DNA from: Kitasatospora sp. GP82
GTDB lineage: Bacteria > Actinomycetota > Actinomycetes > Streptomycetales > Streptomycetaceae
DNA: 64,000 bases
Direction of reading: 5' to 3'
Assembly: GCF_029892105.1 (NCBI RefSeq)
Contig: NZ_JARZAJ010000023.1
Span: 1-64,000 of the forward strand
The first letter of the stretch is position 1. Each line of letters begins with the position of its first letter. Both the position numbers and the translations under genes were made by a program. Under the pieces are notes generated by a model. The model was given only the letters and a program-made list of their open reading frames with translations, did no database searches and was not told the origin of the DNA. Shown here one piece after another: positions 26,817 to 36,248 of the stretch.

Positions 26817-27380
26817 ATGAACGAGACCTTGGTGACGATGGTCGGAAATGTCGCATCGACCGTGAGCTATGCGGAAACTCCGGCCGGAGTCCCGGTGGCC
26901 AACTTCCGAATGGCGGCGACGGAGCGCCGGTACGACCGGAGTGCCGGTGACTGGGTGGACGGCGACACCAACTGGGTCACGGTGGTGGCGTGGCGCTGGC
27001 TGGCGGCCAATGTGGTGAGCTCGCTGAGCAAGGGTGATCCGGTCGTGGTGAGCGGTCGGCTCCGGATCCGGGAGTGGGGCGAGGAGGGCAAGCGGCGCTC
27101 TGCCGTCGAGATCGACGCCCGGGTGGTCGGCCACGATCTCGCGCGAGGTACCGCGGCGTTCCGCTGGGCGGTCCAGGCCAGACCGGAGTTGACCACGGGG
27201 CGCCCCTCCCGGGAGGGGGTCCCTGCGGTGCCGGACTGGATCGTCGCGGCGGTCGAGGCCGGTGGCGGTGGCGCCGACAGTGCTGAGGGGGCCGGTGGGG
27301 CGACTGCGGCAGTTGGGGCGGGGGAGGCGAGTGTGCCCGAGGGTGACCGCGCAGGTGCCGATCGGCTGAGTGTCGCCTGA
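26817..27380 (+). CDS. ssb: Single-stranded DNA-binding protein (SsbB-like paralogue)
   Basis: A 187-residue protein with one OB fold at residues 1-115. It starts M-N-E-T, followed by V-G-N-V-A-S and V-A-N-F-R-M-A-A-T-E-R, with W-V-T-V-V-A-W-R, K-G-D-P-V-V-V-S-G-R-L and G-H-D-L-A-R-G-T. These features resemble the second streptomycete SSB (SsbB of S. coelicolor), which has a role in sporulation-stage chromosome segregation, rather than the essential SsbA. The C-terminal tail is Gly/Ala-rich and lacks the acidic D-D-D-I/P-F tip that recruits partners. ATG 26817 follows GGAGAG by seven bases. Two DnaA boxes lie upstream. Confidence 0.88.
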   Translation: MNETLVTMVGNVASTVSYAETPAGVPVANFRMAATERRYDRSAGDWVDGDTNWVTVVAWRWLAANVVSSLSKGDPVVVSGRLRIREWGEEGKRRSAVEIDARVVGHDLARGTAAFRWAVQARPELTTGRPSREGVPAVPDWIVAAVEAGGGGADSAEGAGGATAAVGAGEASVPEGDRAGADRLSVA

Positions 27381-27660
27381 GGCGGCGTTCGGCGGGGCGG
27401 CCAACTTCCTGGCGGCGGAGGCGTGCTTCGGCAAAGGGCGTTGATTGACACTCGGAATCTGGTTGTCCGTCAAGTTCGCTCAAGTATCAGCCCCTTGATA
27501 ACAATATAGATACGGAACTGTCTTGGTTCGGCATGGAGGTTTGCGTGGGTCGGCTGGTCAATAGGATGCGTCTGGTTCACACAAGTGCAGCGGCGCCACA
27601 GGGCGCGTCGCATTGCAAGGCGGGCTGCCATCGGCACGACCCAGCCCGGAGGGATCATTC
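27381..27660. other. Spacer with an A/T-rich tract before the wall-protein gene
   Basis: No gene supported. The segment 27478-27515 is strikingly A/T-rich for this genome and contains TATAGAT (27505-27511), a fair -10 candidate for the wall protein; I see no matching -35. Confidence 0.4.
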
Positions 27661-28833
27661 ATGTTCCACAAGCAGGGGCGAGCTGTCTCCCGCGTAGGTG
27701 CTGTCATGCTCGCGACGAGTGTGGCGGTCGGCGGGGGCATGATCACGGCAGGTGCGGCTGTCGCGGCGGGCTCGAACATCTCGGGTACGACGGCGGTACT
27801 GGCCCCCGGCCTCAAGAACGGCGAGGCCATCAGGATCATCGGTGACAAGGAGATGGGCCTGGTCGAGGGCGGCATCATCCAGCTGAAGACGAGCGAGGGG
27901 CAGACTCTCGACACGTACTGCATCGACCTGCACAACCCGACCAAGGAGGGCACGACCTACCAGGAGACCGCCTGGGACTCGGCGCCCGTGCTCAAGGGCA
28001 AGACCGAAGCGGTCGGAAAGGTCCGCTGGATACTCCAGCACTCCTTCCCCAAGGTCAGCGTCGACCAGCTGGCGAAGGACGCCGGCATCCCCGGTCTGAG
28101 CGCCGACGACGCGGCGGCCGGTACCCAGGCCGCCATCTGGCACTTCTCCGACGGCGCCAACGCCGTCCCGGAGCAGGCCAAGGCCAAGGTCCTGACGACC
28201 TATCTGGAGGGGCACGCGGTCCCGCTGGCCGAGCCCAGCCCGACCCTCAGCCTCTCTCCCAGCACCGTCTCCGGGAAGAGCGGCAGCCAGCTCGGCCCGA
28301 TCAAGGTGACCACCAACGGCGCCAGTGTGGACCTCGCCGTCGATGGGACCGACAGCAAGGCCGGGCTGACCATCACCGATCAGAACGGCAAGCAGGTCAA
28401 GAGCGCCAAGTCCGGCGACACGATCTTTGCCAAGACCGCCGCCGGTGCACCGGCCGGGACCGCGACCATCAAGGCCAGCACCACCGCAGAGGTCTCGGTC
28501 GGCCGGGCCTTCACCGGGATGGGCGCCGAGGGCAAGCACAGCCAGACGCTGATCCTGGCCGGTTCGCAGCCGGTCACCGTCACCGCCTCCGCCTCGCTCA
28601 GCTGGACTCCGGCCGGTTCGACCACGAGCAGCCCGACGCCGACGCCCACGCCGACCGCGGGTGTGGGCACCGGCGGCACCACCGGTGGTTCGACCGGCGG
28701 TGGTCTGGCCTTCACCGGTGGCGGCAGCGAGACCCCGTGGCTGGCCGGTATCGCCGGTGCGCTGCTGGTCGCCGGTGGCGGGGCGGTCTTCGCCCTGCGC
28801 CGTCGTGGTCGTCACGGACGCACCGCGGCCTGA
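27661..28833 (+). CDS. LAxTG-anchored surface protein with Cys-Gln thioester (TQXA) domain
   Basis: A 390-residue exported wall protein. Residues 1-36 are a signal peptide (cut after V-A-A). The thioester domain (about 40-200) has Cys87 in T-Y-C-I-D-L and Gln156 in T-Q-A-A-I-W-H-F-S-D-G, the pair that forms an internal thioester able to bond host or surface amines. A beta-sandwich follows, then a Pro-Thr linker, then L-A-F-T-G, a hydrophobic helix and an Arg-rich tail, a class E sortase signal. ATG 27661 follows GGAGGG by seven bases. No sortase gene is in the window; two strong hairpins follow. Confidence 0.92.
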   Translation: MFHKQGRAVSRVGAVMLATSVAVGGGMITAGAAVAAGSNISGTTAVLAPGLKNGEAIRIIGDKEMGLVEGGIIQLKTSEGQTLDTYCIDLHNPTKEGTTYQETAWDSAPVLKGKTEAVGKVRWILQHSFPKVSVDQLAKDAGIPGLSADDAAAGTQAAIWHFSDGANAVPEQAKAKVLTTYLEGHAVPLAEPSPTLSLSPSTVSGKSGSQLGPIKVTTNGASVDLAVDGTDSKAGLTITDQNGKQVKSAKSGDTIFAKTAAGAPAGTATIKASTTAEVSVGRAFTGMGAEGKHSQTLILAGSQPVTVTASASLSWTPAGSTTSSPTPTPTPTAGVGTGGTTGGSTGGGLAFTGGGSETPWLAGIAGALLVAGGGAVFALRRRGRHGRTAA

Positions 28834-28896
28834 CGCGTATCGGTCCGGCGCACCTCGGCGCCATGGGCTCGCGTGCCGGATCTCGCGTGCTGGATC

Positions 28897-28942
28897 CCGC
28901 CTCCCGGAATCTCGGTCCGCGTACCGAGATTCCGGGAGGCGG
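28897..28942 (+). terminator. Strong terminator after the wall-protein gene
   Basis: A perfect 20-bp stem (28897-28916 with 28923-28942) with a 6-base loop, 63 bases after the stop codon. Confidence 0.87.
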
Positions 28943-29014
28943 CGCCGCCCGGGACGGCAGGGGCGCGAGCACCCCTCCGCAGTGCTGAGGGCTGGGCTGC
29001 TGAGGGCTGAGCCA

Positions 29015-29049
29015 GGTCCCGTCCCCCGCACCGTGCGGGGGGCGGGACC
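29015..29049. terminator. Second hairpin before ettA
   Basis: A 16-bp stem (29015-29030 with 29034-29049, one G-T pair) with a 3-base loop. It lies between the wall-protein terminator and ettA, so it may back up termination or fold in the ettA leader. Nothing else is seen in 28834-29159. Confidence 0.6.
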
Positions 29050-29159
29050 GGGTCGTCTCCGGGGCCGGTGAGGGCTGGGCCGTTCGGGGACGCGGCCGCG
29101 GTGCGGCAGAATGGAAGGCTGCAAGCCGAATACTCACGACGACGCCGGAGCGATCTCAC

Positions 29160-30824
<1,665 letters not shown>

Positions 30825-30840
30825 CACCCAGGCGCAACAA

Positions 30841-30878
30841 CGGCCCGGCAGACCGCCCCAGGGTGGCCTGCCGGGCCG
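30841..30878 (+). terminator. Terminator after ettA
   Basis: A perfect 11-bp stem (30841-30851 with 30868-30878) closing a 16-base loop that can itself pair partly; 17 bases after the ettA stop. Confidence 0.65.
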
Positions 30879-30924
30879 CCGCCCGTAAGCTACCGGCGGG
30901 TAACCGGATTTGAGGAGAACGCTC

Positions 30925-31404
30925 GTGGCACGCCACATCTACGCCTGCCCCCTGCGGTGGTCCGACATGGACGCCTTCGGGCACGTCAACAACGTGGTCT
31001 TCCTGCGCTACCTGGAGGAGGCCCGGATCGACTTCATGTTCACCCAGGCCGCCGCGGCCGGAGCCGGGGAGTTCGCGGGCGGCTCCGTGGTGGCGCGTCA
31101 CGAGATCGACTACAAGCGGCCATTGGTCCACCGACCTGCGCCGGTGACCGTCGAGACCAAGGTGACCAAGATCGGCGGCGCCTCGCTGACGGTCTCGTAC
31201 GAGATCAAGGACACCCACGAGGACGGCACCGAGACGGTCTACGTCAAGGCGTCCACCGTCGTCGTCCCCTATGACCTGGCAGAGGGAAGACCGCGTCGGA
31301 TCAGCCCGGTGGAGCGGGAGTTCCTCAGCCGCTTCATGGACGGTGCGGACGACGTGGACGGCAGCGAAGCCGGCAAGGCCGATGCCGTTGCGGCCGTCGT
31401 CTAG
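30925..31404 (+). CDS. Acyl-CoA thioesterase, 4-hydroxybenzoyl-CoA thioesterase type hotdog fold
   Basis: A 159-residue single hotdog domain that should hydrolyse an acyl-CoA thioester. The signature R-W-S-D-M-D-A-F-G-H-V-N-N at residues 11-23 contains the catalytic Asp and the conserved G-H-V-N-N; E-I-D-Y-K-R-P-L follows. The start is GTG 30925, with GAGGAG seven bases upstream; the in-frame TTG 30910 overlaps that ribosome site. The next gene begins 60 bases downstream and may share the transcript. Confidence 0.9.
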   Translation: MARHIYACPLRWSDMDAFGHVNNVVFLRYLEEARIDFMFTQAAAAGAGEFAGGSVVARHEIDYKRPLVHRPAPVTVETKVTKIGGASLTVSYEIKDTHEDGTETVYVKASTVVVPYDLAEGRPRRISPVEREFLSRFMDGADDVDGSEAGKADAVAAVV

Positions 31405-31464
31405 GCAGCCGCAGCCGCAGCCGGACCGACCGCCCACCCGACCCCATCAGAGTGAGCTGATCCG

Positions 31465-32166
31465 TTGAGCACGCCCGTCCGCCTGGTACTCGCCGATGCC
31501 GGGGAGGCCGCCGACCTGGCCGCCTTCCTGGTCCGCCTGCTGCGCTTCGACCGGGCGGCGGCCGTGCGCCTGCAGGCCGTCCGTACGGCGGGTGCGCCGG
31601 AAGCCGCAGGTGTGCTGGCAGTGTTCGGGCGGCTGCCACTGGGCGGTTCCGGGGCGCTGGCGATCCGTACGGCCAGGCTGGCCGAGTTGGGCGAGCAGAC
31701 CGATGTCACCGTCTCGGCGGGCCAGTTGCTGGAGTCCGTCGACGAGCAGGTGAACACCGTGCTCGTCCCGGCCGCCGTGACCGGGCCTGCGTGGGCCGGT
31801 CTGCTGCCGCCCAGGACCGGTTGGCAGCTGCTGGCCGAACCGCCCGGGTCCGAGGTCTTCCCCGAACTGATGGCGGCTGTGCAGGAGTTCAAGGAACGCA
31901 GCGAGGCCGTCCCCGAGCACCATCGCACCCGCAGTGTGCTGGACGGCCTCGCCGACGAGATCTGGTCCCGTCCGCTGACACCCGCACCCGAGCTCCCGCT
32001 GCGGGCGGTGCACGCCGCGTATGTGATGGGGTTCCTGCGGCCCGCCGTGCCGCTCACCGTCCACCGGGCCGGGGGCTGGCTGCGGTTGAGCGCTCCAAAC
32101 GGATCGGTCGCCGTGCGCAGCGCCGCCGCGCCGGGGGCCGGCCTGGGCCTCAGCCCGCTGCGCTGA
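31465..32166 (+). CDS. Conserved hypothetical protein of unknown function
   Basis: A 233-residue soluble protein with no motif I can name and no signal peptide or membrane helix. The composition is ordinary for a real gene: strong third-position GC and a balanced helix/strand pattern such as V-R-L-V-L-A-D-A-G-E-A-A-D-L-A-A-F-L. TTG 31465 follows a weak GAGTGAG. Its position after the thioesterase and before the globin recalls the conserved order in Streptomyces. I do not assign a function. Confidence 0.7.
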   Translation: MSTPVRLVLADAGEAADLAAFLVRLLRFDRAAAVRLQAVRTAGAPEAAGVLAVFGRLPLGGSGALAIRTARLAELGEQTDVTVSAGQLLESVDEQVNTVLVPAAVTGPAWAGLLPPRTGWQLLAEPPGSEVFPELMAAVQEFKERSEAVPEHHRTRSVLDGLADEIWSRPLTPAPELPLRAVHAAYVMGFLRPAVPLTVHRAGGWLRLSAPNGSVAVRSAAAPGAGLGLSPLR

Positions 32167-32208
32167 CTGTCCCCGCTGTGGACCGGCCCCGGTGCCGGCC
32201 GGTGGCCG

Positions 32209-32613
32209 TCAGCCCGGGGTGTTGATCATCGAGGCGGCTGCATACGTCAGGTAGTCCCACAACTGGCGCTCGGCGTCGGCGGGGAGCTGCAACTCGTCCA
32301 CGGCCACGCGCATGTGCTTCAGCCAGGCGTCGTGGGCGGCGCGGTCCACCCTGAACGGCACGTGCCGCATCCGCAGTCGAGGGTGGCCACGCTCGTTGCT
32401 GTAGGTGCGCGGGCCGCCCCAGTACTGCATCAGGAAGAGGGCCAGCCGCTCCTCGGCCGGGCCGAGGTCCTCCTCGGGGTACATCGGCCGCAGCAGTTCG
32501 TCCTCGGCGACTCCCTGGTAGAACCGGTGCACCAGCCGCCGGAAGGTCGGCTCGCCGCCGACCGCGTCGAAAAAGGTCTCCTCGCTGAGCGTGCCACGTG
32601 GGATGTCATTCAC
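32209..32613 (-). CDS. glbO: Group II truncated hemoglobin (trHbO)
   Basis: A 134-residue haem protein of the O-type truncated globins, implicated in handling oxygen and reactive nitrogen or oxygen species. The family blocks are clear: F-F-D-A-V-G-G-E-P-T-F-R-R-L-V-H-R-F-Y, L-R-P-M-Y-P-E-E-D-L, Q-Y-W-G-G-P, then the proximal His in L-R-M-R-H-V-P-F and A-W-L-K-H-M. The frame is open to 32727, but homologous proteins start at the V-N-D-I-P-R (here GTG 32613). It is convergent with the hypothetical gene at its left. Confidence 0.92.
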   Translation of the reverse strand: MNDIPRGTLSEETFFDAVGGEPTFRRLVHRFYQGVAEDELLRPMYPEEDLGPAEERLALFLMQYWGGPRTYSNERGHPRLRMRHVPFRVDRAAHDAWLKHMRVAVDELQLPADAERQLWDYLTYAAASMINTPG

Positions 32614-32752
32614 CTGACCATGGTCGCAGACGGCCGAGGGGGCCGTACACCGTTCTATCGGCGTACGGCCCCCCGTCCCGATACGACCCCGTCCCGCTAC
32701 GGCCTCCGGCCTCCGGCCGGCGCGCACCAGGTGGGGGCCGTCGAGCTGCGCG

Positions 32753-33892
32753 TTACGCGTCGTCCCAGTTGAAGAAGCGCGAGGCGATCGCGGTCATCAC
32801 GACCGCGAACACCAGCAGGCCGCCCATGGACGGGAGCACGTCCATCACGCCGCCGCCCATGCTGAGCACCGACTTGGCGGAGGTGATCAGGTAGCGGAGC
32901 GGCAGAGCGTGCGAGACGGTCTGCAACCAGCCTGGCGCGAAGTCCAGCGGGATGAACGCGCCGCCGAGGAAGGACATCGGCAGAATGATGATCTGGTTGA
33001 GACCGTTCGCCGCCTCCTCGGTCTTCGCCACCGCACCGGTGACCAGGCCGATCGACATGAAGGCGATGGTGGCGCAGACGACCAGCGGCACGATCAGCCA
33101 CCAGTTGCCGGTCAGCTTCAGTCCGAAGTACGGCATGCTGGCGACCGCCAGGAACAGCCCGGTCTGGGCGAGGGCGACTGCCACGCTGACGCCGACCCGG
33201 GCGCCGACGATGGCCACCGGAGAGACGGGCGTCAGCCGCAGACGCCGAAGCACGCGCTTCTTCCGCCAGTTGACCAGGGTGAACGAGGCTCCGTACACGG
33301 CACCCATGGCGATCGCGTAGCCCATCAGGCCGGGCGCGATGTACTGGATCGGCTTCAGCGAGTTGTCCTCGACCTGGCTGGCCGCCAGGGTGAACGCCGG
33401 TGCCTTGCCGGAGGCCTGCTGGTTGGCCGACTGGACGACGGAGTTCAGGATGGCCTGCACGCTGCCGGCCTTGACCTGGTCGGAGACGCTGAAGCGGAGG
33501 ACGACCTGGCCGTCGGGCCCCGAGGTCACCAGCCCGTCCAGCTCGCCCTTGCGCACCTTGGTCAGGGCGGTGTCCTGGTCCTGTTCCTGGTACTTGGTGA
33601 TCTTGAGGATCTTGTCCAGCTCGGCCTGCTGCTCGCCCTGCGCGTGGTCGAGCAGCTGTACCGCACCGACCTGGGCGACCTTCACCTGCGGCGAGCTGGA
33701 GGTCTTGTACAGGCTGCCGAAGAGCAGCAGGAACAGCAGCGGCAGGATCAGTGTGAAGAACAGCGTGCCGCGGTCCCGCAGAAAGCCGAGCAGCATCACC
33801 CGGGAGAGGCCGGCAAAGGCGCTGACCCGCTCCTGCTCCGCCGGGGCCTTCCCCGTGGGGGCCTGCTGTGCCGTGGCCGAGTTCGTACTCAT
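32753..33892 (-). CDS. ABC-2 type exporter permease
   Basis: A 379-residue membrane subunit of an ABC exporter. Helix 1 is at about 30-55. A large extracytoplasmic domain (about 60-190, polar) follows, then five helices in the C-terminal half (A-P-G-L-M-G-Y-A-I-A to the end), the layout of ABC-2 permeases. Its ATG overlaps the stop of the ATPase gene by four bases, so the pair is translationally coupled. The cargo is unknown; drug or lipid export is typical of the family. Confidence 0.9.
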   Translation of the reverse strand: MSTNSATAQQAPTGKAPAEQERVSAFAGLSRVMLLGFLRDRGTLFFTLILPLLFLLLFGSLYKTSSSPQVKVAQVGAVQLLDHAQGEQQAELDKILKITKYQEQDQDTALTKVRKGELDGLVTSGPDGQVVLRFSVSDQVKAGSVQAILNSVVQSANQQASGKAPAFTLAASQVEDNSLKPIQYIAPGLMGYAIAMGAVYGASFTLVNWRKKRVLRRLRLTPVSPVAIVGARVGVSVAVALAQTGLFLAVASMPYFGLKLTGNWWLIVPLVVCATIAFMSIGLVTGAVAKTEEAANGLNQIIILPMSFLGGAFIPLDFAPGWLQTVSHALPLRYLITSAKSVLSMGGGVMDVLPSMGGLLVFAVVMTAIASRFFNWDDA

Positions 33893-34806
33893 GCCCGGTA
33901 CTCCCGTCCGGTCAGCTGGAGGAAGACGTCCTCCAGGGTGGCTCCGCGTACTTCCAGGCCACGGAGGGCGTTCTGCTCGGCGAGTACCGAAAGCACCGGC
34001 GCCGGAGCGCGGGTGGAGACGGAGAGCGAGGCCCCGTTGTCCTCCAGGTTGGCGATCTCGGCCCCGGCCGTGCCGAACAGTTCGCGCGCCCGCGCGGCCG
34101 TGAGCTGGCCGGACTCGACGCTCACCCGCACGGTGTCGTCGATCTCCCGGACCAGGGCCGTCGGGCTGCCGGTCTTCAGCACCTTGCCGTGGTCCATCAC
34201 CGAGACCCGGTCGCAGAGCACCTCGGCCTCGTCGAGGTAGTGGGTCGTCAGGACGACGGTGCGGCCCTCGGAGTTGATGTCGCGGAGCAGGTCCCAGAGA
34301 TTGCGGCGGGCCTGCGGGTCGAGTCCCGTGGTCGGCTCGTCCAGGAAGACCAGCTCCGGGTCGTGCGCCAGTGCGCAGGCGATGGAGAGCCGTTGGGCCT
34401 GGCCGCCGGACATCTTGTCGGTGTGGACCGAGGCCGAGTCGGTGAGGCCGACCCGTTCCAGCATCGCGTCGGCGCGCTTGGGGCCGACGCCGTAGAAGGA
34501 GGCGAAGGTGCGGATCGTCTCACGGGCCGTCAGCTTGTTGAAGAAAGCCGAAGCCTGGAACTGCACGCCGATGCGCGGCAGCAGCTTGGTGTTGCGCGGC
34601 CAGGGCGACAGCCCCAGCAGCTCGACGCGGCCCTCGTCGGGCTCGCGGATCCCCTCCAGGATCTCCAGAGTGGTGGTCTTACCGGCCCCGTTGGGCCCGA
34701 GTATTCCGTAGAACTCGCCAGTCTCGACGGTGAGTGACACCCCGTCGACAGCCTGGACATCCCCGTACCGCTTCCGGATTCCGTCCGCGGATATAGCTGC
34801 AGTCAT
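33889..34806 (-). CDS. ABC exporter ATP-binding protein
   Basis: A 305-residue nucleotide-binding subunit. Walker A is G-P-N-G-A-G-K-T-T near residue 38, the signature is M-S-G-G-Q-A-Q-R, and Walker B is L-V-F-L-D-E-P-T-T-G-L-D-P. The C-terminal DUF4162-like tail is common in drug-export ATPases of the DrrA type. ATG 34806 is chosen; an in-frame start at 34833 lies within a large inverted repeat. No adequate ribosome site precedes it and a TAGGGT -10 lies just upstream, so the message may be leaderless. It overlaps the permease gene by four bases. Confidence 0.92.
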   Translation of the reverse strand: MTAAISADGIRKRYGDVQAVDGVSLTVETGEFYGILGPNGAGKTTTLEILEGIREPDEGRVELLGLSPWPRNTKLLPRIGVQFQASAFFNKLTARETIRTFASFYGVGPKRADAMLERVGLTDSASVHTDKMSGGQAQRLSIACALAHDPELVFLDEPTTGLDPQARRNLWDLLRDINSEGRTVVLTTHYLDEAEVLCDRVSVMDHGKVLKTGSPTALVREIDDTVRVSVESGQLTAARARELFGTAGAEIANLEDNGASLSVSTRAPAPVLSVLAEQNALRGLEVRGATLEDVFLQLTGREYRA

Positions 34807-34837
34807 GCCCTGAACCCTAGGGGTTCGGGGCATGACT
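34801..34837. promoter_or_regulatory. 17-bp inverted repeat over the exporter start codon
   Basis: Arms 34801-34817 and 34821-34837 pair at all 17 positions (one G-T) around a 3-base centre. The repeat includes the exporter ATPase start codon (34806-34804) and, on the minus strand, TAGGGT (34819-34814), a good -10 six to seven bases before that ATG. It therefore covers both promoter and start, a natural operator position; a start-masking RNA hairpin is possible only if transcription begins further upstream. Confidence 0.6.
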
Positions 34838-34873
34838 GTGGAGATCGGTCACCATCAGTTGAAGAAAATCTGA

Positions 34874-34905
34874 GGGTGGGGCCCAATTCGCGAAGGGCCC
34901 CACCC
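34874..34905 (-). terminator. Terminator of the GlnX-GlnH-PknG-FHA operon
   Basis: A perfect 11-bp stem (34874-34884 with 34895-34905) enclosing ten bases that include the self-complementary TTCGCGAA. It starts eleven bases after the stop of the FHA gene, the last gene of the operon. Confidence 0.8.
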
Positions 34906-34915
34906 GGCGGTTCCG

Positions 34916-36202
34916 TCAGGCGCGGTGCAGGGTGATCGTCGTCCAGGCGCCGATGTGGACGCGATCACCGTCGGTCAGCGGGATCGCGGTGTGCGGGGGC
35001 ACCGGATCGGAGCTGCCGTTGACCGTGGTGCCGTTGGTCGAGTCCTGGTCCACCAGCACCCAGCTCCCGTCGGCCTGTTCGGCCAGCAGGGCATGCTGGT
35101 GCGAGGCGCCGGGATCCTCCGGAGCGACCGACAGGTCGATCTCCGGCACGGTGCCCCGGTGCTGGCTTCGCCGGCCGATCCGCAGCTGTCCCCGGCCGGT
35201 CAGCGGGATCCGGCGCTCCGGGCAGTACGGCGGGAAGAACAGCCCGGCGGCCTCCGGTCCACTGCGCGCCATCATGTCGGTGAAGTAGTCGCGGTCGGCG
35301 CTGACTACCGCTATCCACGTGGTGCGGGTCGGCTGCGGCGGCGCGGTGGGCGCGCCCCCGGGCGGCGCGAGGCGGAAGGACGTCCCGAACTCGTCGCCCG
35401 GCGCGGTCGGTCCGGGCTGCGCGTACACCGGTCCTGTCCGCTCGAAGCCCTCCTGGTCGGGGAACGACGAGGCCGACTCGAAGGGCCTCGCGCCCTCGTA
35501 CGGCCTGCCGCTCTCATAGGACGCGCCGCCCTCGTACGCTGCGCCGCCCTCGTACGGCGACCCCTTCGTGAAGGGGTCGGCGTTCGCGAACGGGTCCTGC
35601 TTCGCATAGGGGTCGTTCTCGTACGGCCCCGCCTGCTGCTGGGCGTACGGGTCGCGCTGGGCGTAAGGGTCGGCGGGCGGAGGCGCCGGAGGCTGGTAGG
35701 GGCTCGGGGCCGGCGGTGGCGGCGGGGCCGGCGGCTGGTACGACGCGGGTGCGGGCGGCGGGTAGCCGTAACCGCCGCCCTGGGGGCCGGCGCTCGGCGG
35801 GGCCTGGCGGTGCTGCCGTCCCGAGGGGGCGGAGAGGTCGTAGTCGTACCCGCACTCCTCGCAGTACCGCCCGGTCTGCGGAGTCCGGCAGATCGGGCAG
35901 GTGACCAGTCCGGCGGTCGGCTCCGGCCGACCGGGGGCCGGCGGAGGGGCCATCGGGGACGGGTGCGGGGAGGCCGGAGGCGGGACGTGACCACCCATCG
36001 GGGCCATGGGCGGAGCCATCGGGTGGCCCATCGGCGCACCGGCCGGGGGCGGGACGGCGGCACCGGGCCCGCCGTGCGCGCCCGGAGCGCCGTAGGGAGC
36101 CGAGCCCGGGACCGCGAGGCCGGGCGGCGGAGTCATCGGGAAGCCGCAGAAGTCGCACCAGTCCTCGGCCTGCGACTCGTGGCCCCTAGGGCAGATCGGC
36201 AT
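34916..36202 (-). CDS. Zinc-ribbon / FHA domain protein ending the PknG operon
   Basis: A 428-residue protein. An N-terminal zinc ribbon opens M-P-I-C-P-R-G-H-E-S with C-D-F-C near residue 17. A second C-P-I-C...C-E-E-C ribbon lies near 105-122. A long Pro/Tyr/Ala-rich disordered linker, with repeats such as D-P-Y-A-Q and Y-E-G-G, runs to about 290. The C-terminal FHA domain (about 340-428) has I-G-R-R-S, S-H-Q-H-A and D-S-T-N-G-T-T-V-N-G. FHA domains bind phosphothreonine, so it is a likely output or scaffold for the kinase three genes upstream. ATG 36202 is chosen over GTG 36214. Confidence 0.9.
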   Translation of the reverse strand: MPICPRGHESQAEDWCDFCGFPMTPPPGLAVPGSAPYGAPGAHGGPGAAVPPPAGAPMGHPMAPPMAPMGGHVPPPASPHPSPMAPPPAPGRPEPTAGLVTCPICRTPQTGRYCEECGYDYDLSAPSGRQHRQAPPSAGPQGGGYGYPPPAPASYQPPAPPPPPAPSPYQPPAPPPADPYAQRDPYAQQQAGPYENDPYAKQDPFANADPFTKGSPYEGGAAYEGGASYESGRPYEGARPFESASSFPDQEGFERTGPVYAQPGPTAPGDEFGTSFRLAPPGGAPTAPPQPTRTTWIAVVSADRDYFTDMMARSGPEAAGLFFPPYCPERRIPLTGRGQLRIGRRSQHRGTVPEIDLSVAPEDPGASHQHALLAEQADGSWVLVDQDSTNGTTVNGSSDPVPPHTAIPLTDGDRVHIGAWTTITLHRA

Positions 36203-36248
36203 CAGTTCCCCCACATTTCGGCAGCTCCGCCAAGCTCAGCTGAACCGG

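Noticed and set aside
27533-27714. Short frame starting at ATG 27533 before the wall-protein gene
   Set aside because: It overlaps the real start at 27661, has no ribosome site and ends inside the signal peptide region.
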